Below, piece after piece: positions 1 to 7,551 of a stretch of 64,000 nt of DNA. A model generated the notes under the pieces. It was given only the letters and a program-made list of their open reading frames with translations, was not told the DNA's origin and did no database searches. The translations under genes were made by a program, and so were the position numbers. The DNA comes from JASSUD01 sp031963445. GTDB lineage: Bacteria > Pseudomonadota > Gammaproteobacteria > Burkholderiales > Burkholderiaceae. The DNA lies in the NCBI GenBank assembly GCA_031963445.1, contig JASSUH010000001.1:2294001-2358000 (forward strand). Direction: 5' to 3'. The number at the start of each line of letters is the position of its first letter. Within the stretch, counting starts at the first letter, position 1.

Positions 1-425
1 CCAATTAATCCGCCATATCGATAAAACTCTTTTACCGTGCGATAGGCTGCCCGCGAGCCACCCATCAGCAAAAAAAGCAATACCGGTACTAACAACAAGA
101 CTGAGCGAGGAATAATGGGTTCCGGCTGCAGCATGACGGCGCCTATCATGACCAGCAAAGCACTGACTATTACGGCTTTAGTAATGCGCAGCAAATCAGG
201 CAGGCTCGCAAAGACCCACATCCCACGGTATAAACCAAAGGCACGAAACATGACCGCATGGATGGGTAACACCCACAGCAGCGCATACCACGCTCCGTAC
301 CAAAAGACCTCAGGCAACATTCCATCAAAACGAATCAAATAGGCGATTAACCAACTTACCGTGACTGCGCTGAGATCAAATAAAAAAGCCGCTAAAGAAA
401 AAACACTATTTTTAAGACTTCTCAT
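1..425 (-). CDS. WbpM/CapD-like polysaccharide biosynthesis protein (5' part only)
   Basis: Reads from ATG at 425 off the left edge, giving about 141 residues. The visible part is the membrane-embedded N-terminal region of the FlaA1/CapD/WbpM family: hydrophobic stretches, RFDG after the second helix, FRAFGLYRGMW and a GGSRAAYR segment that leads to the nucleotide-sugar epimerase/dehydratase domain, which lies outside the window. Family members are membrane-bound UDP-sugar 4,6-dehydratases that supply modified sugars for O-antigen or capsule. The start overlaps the stop of the upstream wbpL-like gene by 4 bases (ATGA), so the two are translationally coupled. Family assignment is good; the enzyme activity cannot be confirmed because the Rossmann domain is not visible. 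Confidence 0.75.
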   Translation of the reverse strand, partial: MRSLKNSVFSLAAFLFDLSAVTVSWLIAYLIRFDGMLPEVFWYGAWYALLWVLPIHAVMFRAFGLYRGMWVFASLPDLLRITKAVIVSALLVMIGAVMLQPEPIIPRSVLLLVPVLLFLLMGGSRAAYRTVKEFYRYGGLI

Positions 426-1435
426 GAACTGCGCTCTTCTTTGCGGCTCAACGGGCTTTTCTGCCAACGACGATCAATTCTCCAACCTAACAAAATAAGT
501 GCAGCACCCCAACTAGTCAGCATCATGATCTGCATCGACACAGGCAATGACAACCCTACCAAGGCCAACATCATGCTTAACAGCATCAATCCATACCCAA
601 CAAGCGTCGTGCGCTGATGGCTCCAACCCATTCTGATCATACGTTGATAATAGTGTTCTCGATGCGCTTGCCAAACTCGTTCACCTCTAAATAAACGCCG
701 CAACAACGTCACAGAGGCATCAGCAATAAAAGGAGAAAACACTAATGGAGGAAACCAGATCGGCCATACACCCCAATGCCAACCGAGTAAACCAAGCGCA
801 CCAGCTAAATAGCCTAGTGTAGTCGAGCCTACATCCCCTAGAAAAAGGCGAGCATGCGGAAAATTGAATAGCAAAAATCCTAATGAGGCCCCAGCCAGCA
901 CCGCGCAAACTAACGCCAACTCGGTTTGTGTCGAAGCTGCTACCACAGCATAAGTAGTAAAACCAAACACGCTCATACCGCCTGCTAGCCCATTCGCGCC
1001 ATCCATAAAATTGTATAAATTGATCATCCATACACAAAAAACAGCTAGCCCGAGCATCCAGACTGTTCGCGTAAATGGATAGGTCATCAGTAACAGCGCG
1101 ACCACAGCAATATGCGTGGCTAATCGATATCTAGCAGGCAAGTCCCATCGATCATCGCCATATGAAACAGCCGCGAGTAACAACATACCGAGTGCGACCC
1201 ATCTTAATGAAGGCGTCAAACACATCATCGTGAAGGTGGCTACCGGCACAATGCCCAAGCCACCCATACGTGGTGTGATATGCGTATGCAGTGATCGTTG
1301 ATTAGGGATATCCGTCGCTAATTTCCACGCCCAACCAGTACGCAAAAATAGATATAAGATTGCCGCACAAGCCAAACAAGCCAACGTGCTTAGCATCAGT
1401 AAATGGCAAACGAAAGACTGGCCAAGAAACTTCAT
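422..1435 (-). CDS. WbpL/WecA-like undecaprenyl-phosphate sugar-1-P transferase
   Basis: Integral membrane glycosyl-1-phosphate transferase of the MraY/WecA family (337 aa, about ten hydrophobic segments). It starts lipid-linked O-antigen synthesis by moving a HexNAc-1-phosphate from UDP-sugar to undecaprenyl phosphate in the inner membrane. Family signatures are visible in order: DIPNQRSLHTHITPRMGG after the first helices, the GDDRWDLPAR acidic pair, NLYNFMDGANGLAGG, LGDVGSTTLGYL, and the cytosolic HREHYYQRM loop. The PNxRSxHxxxTPRxGG form is typical of WbpL rather than WecA. It is coupled to the WbpM-like gene by a 4-base overlap and follows the methyltransferase gene on the same strand. 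The exact sugar donor is not predictable. Confidence 0.85.
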   Translation of the reverse strand: MKFLGQSFVCHLLMLSTLACLACAAILYLFLRTGWAWKLATDIPNQRSLHTHITPRMGGLGIVPVATFTMMCLTPSLRWVALGMLLLAAVSYGDDRWDLPARYRLATHIAVVALLLMTYPFTRTVWMLGLAVFCVWMINLYNFMDGANGLAGGMSVFGFTTYAVVAASTQTELALVCAVLAGASLGFLLFNFPHARLFLGDVGSTTLGYLAGALGLLGWHWGVWPIWFPPLVFSPFIADASVTLLRRLFRGERVWQAHREHYYQRMIRMGWSHQRTTLVGYGLMLLSMMLALVGLSLPVSMQIMMLTSWGAALILLGWRIDRRWQKSPLSRKEERSS

Positions 1436-1462
1436 CGAGATAATCCACGCATCATGAGATCG

Positions 1463-3373
1463 TTATTCTTTTGATTGATCGCGTAGATAATTAAGGCGGC
1501 GTTTAATACCTGGCACACCTTCTTCTTTAAAGATGGTCCAAGCTCTTAAAATGGTTGAATTGATACCGCCTAGCTGTTGCACTATTTGCATTACACGCTG
1601 CGCAAAAATTGGCAATGGAGCGGCGTCGGACACCGGTTGAGGCGGGTTCTCAGCTAGATCTTTAGTTAGGTCTTCCTCCGGCATCTCAGCAAGCTCTTTC
1701 AGTAAGCGTTCTTTAAGCTGACTGACAGGGATGTCTATCGCAAACGCTTGGAACTCACATTCAAGATCGATATAGCGAGCAAAATCGGCTTCCGTAATAG
1801 GCAAATCACATTGCTTGAACACTTGCGCAATAAAATCTTTGCGCGTCATCGTTCCTTGTTCACGCACGCGGGCAAAATCAAGCACTTTGACTATCTGGCA
1901 GATAATCGAGCGGAATAGCAAATATCCCAACTCTAAGCTTTGCGATGTATACCATTCCGCATCTATGTAACTACACTTCCCTTGCGCATCAACAATCAGA
2001 TTTTGAGGAATCGCATCAATATATCGACCAGGAATTTTCTCGTGAATAGATATCAAATCCCAAGCTTGTTGGTCACGCTCCTCGCGCTTTAATAGCTGGC
2101 GTAACGCACCGAGATAGTCGTTAAAGAAAATAGAAAATTGTTGAACGATGTCGCCGGGTTCAGAAAGAAGATTAATTAACTGTTTGGCCAACAGCGTACC
2201 TTTTTGATAAGGACTGCTATCGGGCAAAGTAAGTTGATAATGAGATGCCTCGTCAACCACGGAATCAACAGACTCCGTCAAAAGACGATAAGTTGCAGCA
2301 ATGGTTGCTGAGGCTGTTTTGACAAAACGGGTTTCTTTGCAAAAAGTAGCGCGACGTTGAGTACTATAGTGGTAAGCAAGCGTATTAGACTCGTCAACCA
2401 ATGATTGGACATCAGGCGTGGCGAGTAACAGAAAAGAATTGGCTAAATCCAAGCCTAAACCATTATCGAAGATTTGCGGCCAAGTGCGCTCTAAAGAAAA
2501 ATACGGACGCGCGGGTAACTGTCTATCTTGTCGCACTGCCTGCCAAGCCAGTGCAGCGGCATCAAAATCGGCATCGTTTAGGCCCGCTTCGGTCAACACG
2601 GATACCGGCAATTTATAGTCAGGCATAGGTACCAAAAACTGGGTACCAGCAAAACCTGCTTGATTCACTATCGCAGTGAGTTCTTTGCGACCAAATGTTT
2701 GTGGCTGATCTGCGCGATATCTTCCCTCAACGCCATACATCGGCAGGCCAACATGATCTTCTGGCGCACCAGCAAAATACTTAAGCCCCAGTTGATTCTC
2801 AATCGCAACAATTAGTTTTCCACCAGGGGCGAGCAAGGAGCGCGCACGCTCAAGCAGCGCCAGCGCTGGACTAGGCCCTGGGATAAAAAGATTCGCATAC
2901 TCCAACACACCAATTAATGTAATAACGTCAAAAGGCTCTTGGTAGTTAAATTTATCGAAACTTTCCGAGACAACGGTAACGTTTTCTAAATCAGCCGTAC
3001 GTGCAGCCGCGATTGCGGCCCGCCGCGGACTACCTTCTAGCGCGAGGACAGTCCCACCGCACTCCCCTAAATAACGCGTCAGCGCGCCACAGCCTGCGCC
3101 TATTTCGAGCACGCGCCCTTTAAGCGTAGGCTCAAGAGGACGCAACAAATTAGCGCGCTCTGGCGACAGATGGTAAAGCGTTGGCCAATCTGTACATTCT
3201 GCTCTCAGCTCGGCTGATAATGCCGAACGATCATTAGCTTGCGACACAATCTGAGCAATGCGTTGCTCAACTTCATCGCCGTCGTTATAAGCAATGCCTG
3301 CGTAATCTTCTCTTACCCAAATACGTGTCGTTTGGTCAAATACATAACCATAAGAAGCAAGTTTAAAAGTCAT
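1463..3373 (-). CDS. Class I SAM-dependent methyltransferase in O-antigen cluster
   Basis: 636 aa. Residues about 87-200 form a Rossmann-type methyltransferase: motif I RVLEIGAGCGALTRYLGE, an acidic end of beta-2 (VLALEGSPRR), FDVITLIGVLEYAN, and LLAPGGKLIVAIENQLG. The remaining roughly 430 residues have no motif I recognise; such long C-terminal parts occur in methyltransferases of surface-polysaccharide clusters, sometimes acting on the terminal sugar. Position between wbpL and the divergent wzm/wzt genes supports modification of the O-chain, possibly as a chain-end cap. That role is inferred from context. The gap of 27 bases to wbpL suggests one transcript. Confidence 0.7.
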   Translation of the reverse strand: MTFKLASYGYVFDQTTRIWVREDYAGIAYNDGDEVEQRIAQIVSQANDRSALSAELRAECTDWPTLYHLSPERANLLRPLEPTLKGRVLEIGAGCGALTRYLGECGGTVLALEGSPRRAAIAAARTADLENVTVVSESFDKFNYQEPFDVITLIGVLEYANLFIPGPSPALALLERARSLLAPGGKLIVAIENQLGLKYFAGAPEDHVGLPMYGVEGRYRADQPQTFGRKELTAIVNQAGFAGTQFLVPMPDYKLPVSVLTEAGLNDADFDAAALAWQAVRQDRQLPARPYFSLERTWPQIFDNGLGLDLANSFLLLATPDVQSLVDESNTLAYHYSTQRRATFCKETRFVKTASATIAATYRLLTESVDSVVDEASHYQLTLPDSSPYQKGTLLAKQLINLLSEPGDIVQQFSIFFNDYLGALRQLLKREERDQQAWDLISIHEKIPGRYIDAIPQNLIVDAQGKCSYIDAEWYTSQSLELGYLLFRSIICQIVKVLDFARVREQGTMTRKDFIAQVFKQCDLPITEADFARYIDLECEFQAFAIDIPVSQLKERLLKELAEMPEEDLTKDLAENPPQPVSDAAPLPIFAQRVMQIVQQLGGINSTILRAWTIFKEEGVPGIKRRLNYLRDQSKE

Positions 3374-3629
3374 GGAGTTCTCTATTTAGATTGGCGACAA
3401 CTAACCGTCTACAACCTAATAGTCTCCACTTAAGCGACTCATCAAATATATAAGATCAGTCTATTTTTGCTAATGCAATTAATAGGAATTTAGCTATATC
3501 TGTTTTAGTCCTAGCTGATTGACAATACCGGCAGGGGAATGGGACGATGAGCGTCGCTTTTTATAGAACTCATTTTGACGACCTTTTAGACATGGATGAA
3601 GCGAGTTCTAGTTACAAGAAAACTTAAAG

Positions 3630-4418
3630 ATGCAACTTAATCACGCCTTTTACGACCTTAAACAATCATTAAAAGCAACTCATCTATGGTTAACGCTTGG
3701 TTGGTACGATATTAAACAGCGTTATCGTCGCTCGATACTGGGTCCTTTTTGGCTCACGCTAAGTACAGGTGTCTCTGTTGGCACACTCAGCTTTTTATGG
3801 TCAAAACTATTTAAAACCAATCTGCATGAATATTTGCCCTTTTTCGCTGTAGGTAGCGTCATTTGGGCTTATATATCAGGACAGATTAATGAGGCGTGCA
3901 CAGGTTTCACTCAGTTTACGCATATTATGAAGCAGGTTAATTTGCCGCTTCCGTCTTATCTGCTACGACTGCTGGTGCGTAATTTCATTATCTTGCTGCA
4001 CAATTTTGTCATTGCATTGATTGTGATTACGTTTGTAGGTTCAGGCTGGCAGCCAGTAGCCATACTCGCGCTACCAGGCTTGCTACTGCTATCCATTGCA
4101 TTATTTTTTATGTCCTTGGTGGTCGCCATTATCTGCACGCGCTTCCGAGATACGCCGCCGATAGTACAAAACCTGATGACAGTTTTGTTCTACTTCACCC
4201 CTATTTTATGGCAGCCTAAATATCTTCCATCTCAATACGCTTGGGTCAAAAATTACAATCCATTTGCGCATTTAATCGAGATCGTGCGCGCACCTTTGCT
4301 CGGTTCGCCGCCTTCTACGCTTTCTTGGACCGCTGCTTGTGGCATTACACTAGTAGCAGCCTGCATGGCCACTGCCATGCTAGCTCGCTATCGTCATAAA
4401 GTAGCTTATTGGCTATAA
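3630..4418 (+). CDS. wzm: Wzm-type O-antigen ABC transporter permease
   Basis: 262-aa inner-membrane protein of the ABC-2 polysaccharide export family. It has the N-terminal cytoplasmic segment typical of Wzm (WYDIKQRYRRSILGPFWLTL) followed by six hydrophobic helices and the C-terminal FTPILWQPKYLP...YNPFAHLIEIVRAPLLG signature. With the ATPase downstream it would carry finished lipid-linked O-polysaccharide across the inner membrane. The gene is divergent from the methyltransferase; the shared 256-base gap should hold both promoters, but I see no convincing -35/-10 pair. wzm and wzt are usually adjacent; here a 125-bp palindromic element separates them. Confidence 0.85.
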   Translation: MQLNHAFYDLKQSLKATHLWLTLGWYDIKQRYRRSILGPFWLTLSTGVSVGTLSFLWSKLFKTNLHEYLPFFAVGSVIWAYISGQINEACTGFTQFTHIMKQVNLPLPSYLLRLLVRNFIILLHNFVIALIVITFVGSGWQPVAILALPGLLLLSIALFFMSLVVAIICTRFRDTPPIVQNLMTVLFYFTPILWQPKYLPSQYAWVKNYNPFAHLIEIVRAPLLGSPPSTLSWTAACGITLVAACMATAMLARYRHKVAYWL

Positions 4419-4427
4419 ATAAAAAGT

Positions 4428-4552
4428 TAAGGAAACGCTGAATAAATCGGGAGAGGCAGGATCAACAAATAAGGCCTCCCTCTTTTACATTAGGTACTAA
4501 TGTACTGGCAGCAAAGGCATGCCTGGCTCCCGATTTATTCAGCGCTTCCTTA
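4428..4552. repeat. Palindromic element, family 2a (CGCTGAATAAATCGGGAG ends)
   Basis: A 125-bp inverted repeat between wzm and wzt. The left arm starting TAAGGAAACGCTGAATAAAT is almost perfectly complementary to the right arm at 4527-4552 over about 25 bp. The interior contains GTACTGGCAGCAAAGGCATG, also seen in the element at 61924-62029. The transcript could form a long hairpin that affects wzt expression. Confidence 0.85.
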
Positions 4553-4618
4553 TAAATATTGGCTTACCCAGGTCACATTCAATACATTTGAATTCACCGA
4601 TATCATTTTCTATCCAGC

Positions 4619-5359
4619 ATGGCTCAGGTACTTATCAAAGCAACCGATATCACGGTTGAATTTCCCATTTTTAACGCTTCTCACCGTTCCCTCAAGCAAA
4701 AAGTATTACGCGCGACAACGGGTGGCAGAATTGCTGGCGAGAATAGCCGGCACGTTTCTATCACCGCTATTCAGCAAGCCTCTTTCTGCTTTCAGCCGGG
4801 CGATAGAATTGGATTAATAGGAGCAAATGGCGCGGGCAAAACCACCTTATTGCGCGTTATCTCAGGCGTCTACGCACCGATTTTTGGCTCGCTTGAAGTG
4901 TCCGGAAAAATTATCTCTTTGCTTGATATTTCGCTTGGCGTGGAGGCAGAAGCAACAGGCTACGAAAATATTTTCTTGCGCGGCGTGATGATGGGTCTTC
5001 TACCTCGTGAGATAGAAGCAAAAATTGATGAGATAGCCGAATTTAGCGAGCTAGGCAATTATTTGAATATGCCCGTGCGAACTTATTCAAGCGGTATGTT
5101 AGTGCGCCTAGCTTTTGCTATTTCCACCTCAGTGCAAGCCGATATCTTACTGATGGACGAATGGCTCTCGGTGGGTGACGCAACCTTTAATGAAAAAGCC
5201 TCACAACGACTGAATAAGATGATTCAAAACTCATCGATTTTAGTGATGGCTTCCCATTCAAAACAACTGTTACAGAAAACGTGTAATCGCATCTTCTTAC
5301 TCGAACATGGCCAGATTCGTGAAGTCCCGATAGAGACGTTCATCAACGCATCGTATTAA
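4619..5359 (+). CDS. wzt: Wzt-type O-antigen ABC transporter ATPase (short form)
   Basis: 246-aa cytoplasmic ATP-binding subunit partnering Wzm. Walker A is GANGAGKTT (about residue 68), the ABC signature YSSGM, Walker B ILLMDEW, and the switch histidine lies in MASHSK. The N-terminal extension before the nucleotide-binding core (ITVEFPIFNASHRSLKQKVL) is typical of polysaccharide exporters. The protein ends soon after the nucleotide-binding domain, so the C-terminal carbohydrate-binding domain of long Wzt proteins (E. coli O9a type) is absent; this is the type that does not need a recognised chain-end cap. A neighbouring methyltransferase could still modify the chain. ATG at 4619 is the first good start after the palindromic element. 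Confidence 0.87.
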   Translation: MAQVLIKATDITVEFPIFNASHRSLKQKVLRATTGGRIAGENSRHVSITAIQQASFCFQPGDRIGLIGANGAGKTTLLRVISGVYAPIFGSLEVSGKIISLLDISLGVEAEATGYENIFLRGVMMGLLPREIEAKIDEIAEFSELGNYLNMPVRTYSSGMLVRLAFAISTSVQADILLMDEWLSVGDATFNEKASQRLNKMIQNSSILVMASHSKQLLQKTCNRIFLLEHGQIREVPIETFINASY

Positions 5360-5388
5360 TTTTCTGTGCATCTCTTGAACTATCTCTG

Positions 5389-6393
5389 ATGGATAATCGA
5401 ATAAGTTTACTGCGTATCTTGGCCTGTTTTTTGGTCGTTACCTTGCACCTGTCTGCCAGCATGATTTATCAATTTGGCGGCGGATGGTGGGCAGCTAATT
5501 TCTTCGACTCATTTTCGCGCGTTTGTGTGCCCTTGTTTTTTATGATTTCAGGCGCAACTCTCTTACCTAAGATAGAACCAGTAACCGATTTTTTACGAAA
5601 ACGACTTGTTCGTATCTTTCCGCCCCTTATTGCGTGGTCATGCTTTTATTTATGGTGGTTAAGCCGCAATCATGCAGTCACGGGAAATTGGCTAAAGTCC
5701 ATTGCTACCGGGCCAGTCATGTATCACCTATGGTTTTTCTATGCACTCATCGGTTTATATGCGCTGATTCCTCTTTTAAGACGCTTTTATCAGTCAAGCA
5801 CCTTCAGCGAACGCTTATGGACCTTGATAGTCTGGTTTGGAGTTAGTTCGTTAGCCCCAACTATTTGGGGGATATTAAATTTTAAGAGTTGCGGATTTAG
5901 TGCTGGGGACACGGTGACTATTTATCACCTTTCCCATTTTAGTGGCTATGCTGGCTATCTATTGCTTGGAGCAATGTTAGCTCAGACAAAAGGAAATACC
6001 AGAATTAACATGGCGTTATATATAGTAGGCTCGCTCGCAACGATGATGGCCTTTTATTTTCACGCTAGGCAGATCGGGCAAGTCTGTGAGTCATCTTATA
6101 ATTATTTATCACCCTTCGTAATTATTGCAGCATGCGGCCTATTCGCTGCCGTAATGTCACAACCATCCAAAAAACCCTCTCAGATTTTCCAAAAAATTGC
6201 AGACTGCACGCTTGGCGTTTATTGCCTACATATTTTTATTATCGGTGCCGTTCTTCCACGACTTCATATGGCACCTCTCAATAATGGATATGCCTGGCTA
6301 ACCATTCCTGCCGCTTCTGCTTTCGCATTTGTTATATCAATGTGCTTGATTTTCCTCGCTCGGCGCGTCCCCGCATTACGATATATTCTTTAG
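5389..6393 (+). CDS. Acyltransferase family 3 membrane protein
   Basis: 334 aa with about ten hydrophobic helices. The N-terminus (LRILACFLVVTLHLSAS) carries the conserved helix-1 histidine of acyltransferase-3 enzymes, followed by RVCVPLFFMISG and the short RKRLVRIFPPL arm. Family members move acetyl or other acyl groups onto sugars of O-antigen, exopolysaccharide or Nod factors at the inner membrane. It starts 29 bases after wzt on the same strand, which fits a wzm-wzt-acyltransferase transcript. It resembles the WecH-like branch more than OafA. The substrate is not predictable. Confidence 0.78.
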   Translation: MDNRISLLRILACFLVVTLHLSASMIYQFGGGWWAANFFDSFSRVCVPLFFMISGATLLPKIEPVTDFLRKRLVRIFPPLIAWSCFYLWWLSRNHAVTGNWLKSIATGPVMYHLWFFYALIGLYALIPLLRRFYQSSTFSERLWTLIVWFGVSSLAPTIWGILNFKSCGFSAGDTVTIYHLSHFSGYAGYLLLGAMLAQTKGNTRINMALYIVGSLATMMAFYFHARQIGQVCESSYNYLSPFVIIAACGLFAAVMSQPSKKPSQIFQKIADCTLGVYCLHIFIIGAVLPRLHMAPLNNGYAWLTIPAASAFAFVISMCLIFLARRVPALRYIL

Positions 6394-6441
6394 CATACTG
6401 CCCAGGGTCGACGCGAAATTAACTCTGAAAATTTGAAGCTA

Positions 6442-7500
6442 TCATGTAATCGATTTATCCGGAGTTGGCACGTTAGCTTCACGTAATTGACTGCTTTGTC
6501 CACTAACGTATTTCTTCAAATTTAACGCTGGTCGTTCAATCAAATGCCAAGAGAGAAATGCAAGTGCCGTCGTAATGAGGGTTGAAATAATGAGTGTTAC
6601 CCACATTGAAGGACGGTTGTTAGTCAACATAATGACTGTCTGCTGCACGGGGAAAGCATAGATATAGATACCGTATGAAGAATCTCCAAAGCGCCCTGCC
6701 CGCTGGATAAATGGCGTAGCACTCAAGCCAAAGAAAATAACTAAGGGAGGCAAAGCCAAAAAGAGTGCCGCATATTGATAGTGAATAGCGGCCAGAATAA
6801 TGCAGAGCAAACCGAGAAGAGGAAAAATAAACTTTAGCCGCGCGCGCCAAAAATCTCGAAAATAATTCAAGCACACGCTGTAAAAGAAGAAAGCGCCAAG
6901 CGCAAAGCTAGGGTTTTGACCAGGATTATGTTGAGGATCTTCGATAGCGAAAACAAACAACGCGAATGCAACCGTACCTAGCAAGAGCAAATATCGATAG
7001 CGCAGTACCCCTACCAAACCTAACCCTAACAATATTAAATAACAACGAAACTCAATAGGTAGCGTCCACAACGAGCCATTCACGCTTCTCGCATAAGGAT
7101 TGTCGGTGAATACCCCGGGTAACGTGAACTGTATAGTCATCCTCGCCGCCCTAAAAAATCCCCATGTTTCTGAAGAAAGGAAATAATCTCTAACGGAAAG
7201 GCTCGAGACACTCGGCCCTAGCAAAATCACCATGGCACAAACAACAGCAATTAAAGCTGGCCAGATACGTAAAATGCGCTTAGCCAAAAAACGCCAAGCT
7301 GATGGATCACGCTCCCAGCTCTGAGCAACGAGATAGCCACTCACTGAGAAAAAAATTAAAACCCCTATTCCTCCGAGCGATTGAAAGCCTATGTTCGGTT
7401 CAGCATGCCCAGTCAACACAAAGTGATGGCTAAACAGAACAGAAAACGCTGCGATTAAACGAAGAAAATCAAAATTGTTATGAGTGATATTTTTTGACAT
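6442..7500 (-). CDS. OafA/YrhL-like O-acyltransferase (acyltransferase family 3)
   Basis: 352 aa, about ten membrane helices. The family core is clear: FDFLRLIAAFSVLFSHHFVL with the catalytic-type histidines, GGIGVLIFFSVSGYLVAQSW, RRILRIWPAL-like arm (LAKRILRIWPALIAV), and GSLWTLPIEFRCYLIL in the middle. Proteins like this O-acetylate O-antigen sugars. It is convergent with the other acyltransferase (49-base gap) and upstream of, and parallel to, nothing else on its 3' side; its 5' side faces the glycosyltransferase operon. The two acyltransferases are only distantly alike, so they probably act on different sugars or positions. Confidence 0.82.
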   Translation of the reverse strand: MSKNITHNNFDFLRLIAAFSVLFSHHFVLTGHAEPNIGFQSLGGIGVLIFFSVSGYLVAQSWERDPSAWRFLAKRILRIWPALIAVVCAMVILLGPSVSSLSVRDYFLSSETWGFFRAARMTIQFTLPGVFTDNPYARSVNGSLWTLPIEFRCYLILLGLGLVGVLRYRYLLLLGTVAFALFVFAIEDPQHNPGQNPSFALGAFFFYSVCLNYFRDFWRARLKFIFPLLGLLCIILAAIHYQYAALFLALPPLVIFFGLSATPFIQRAGRFGDSSYGIYIYAFPVQQTVIMLTNNRPSMWVTLIISTLITTALAFLSWHLIERPALNLKKYVSGQSSQLREANVPTPDKSIT

Positions 7501-7551
7501 GTGCCAATTTTTTTATAAGGAAGATGGCTGGTACTAATTTAGGTTATATGT

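Noticed and set aside
3500..3560. Sigma70 promoter with TTGACA at 3519 for wzm
   Set aside because: No acceptable -10 box at the right distance.
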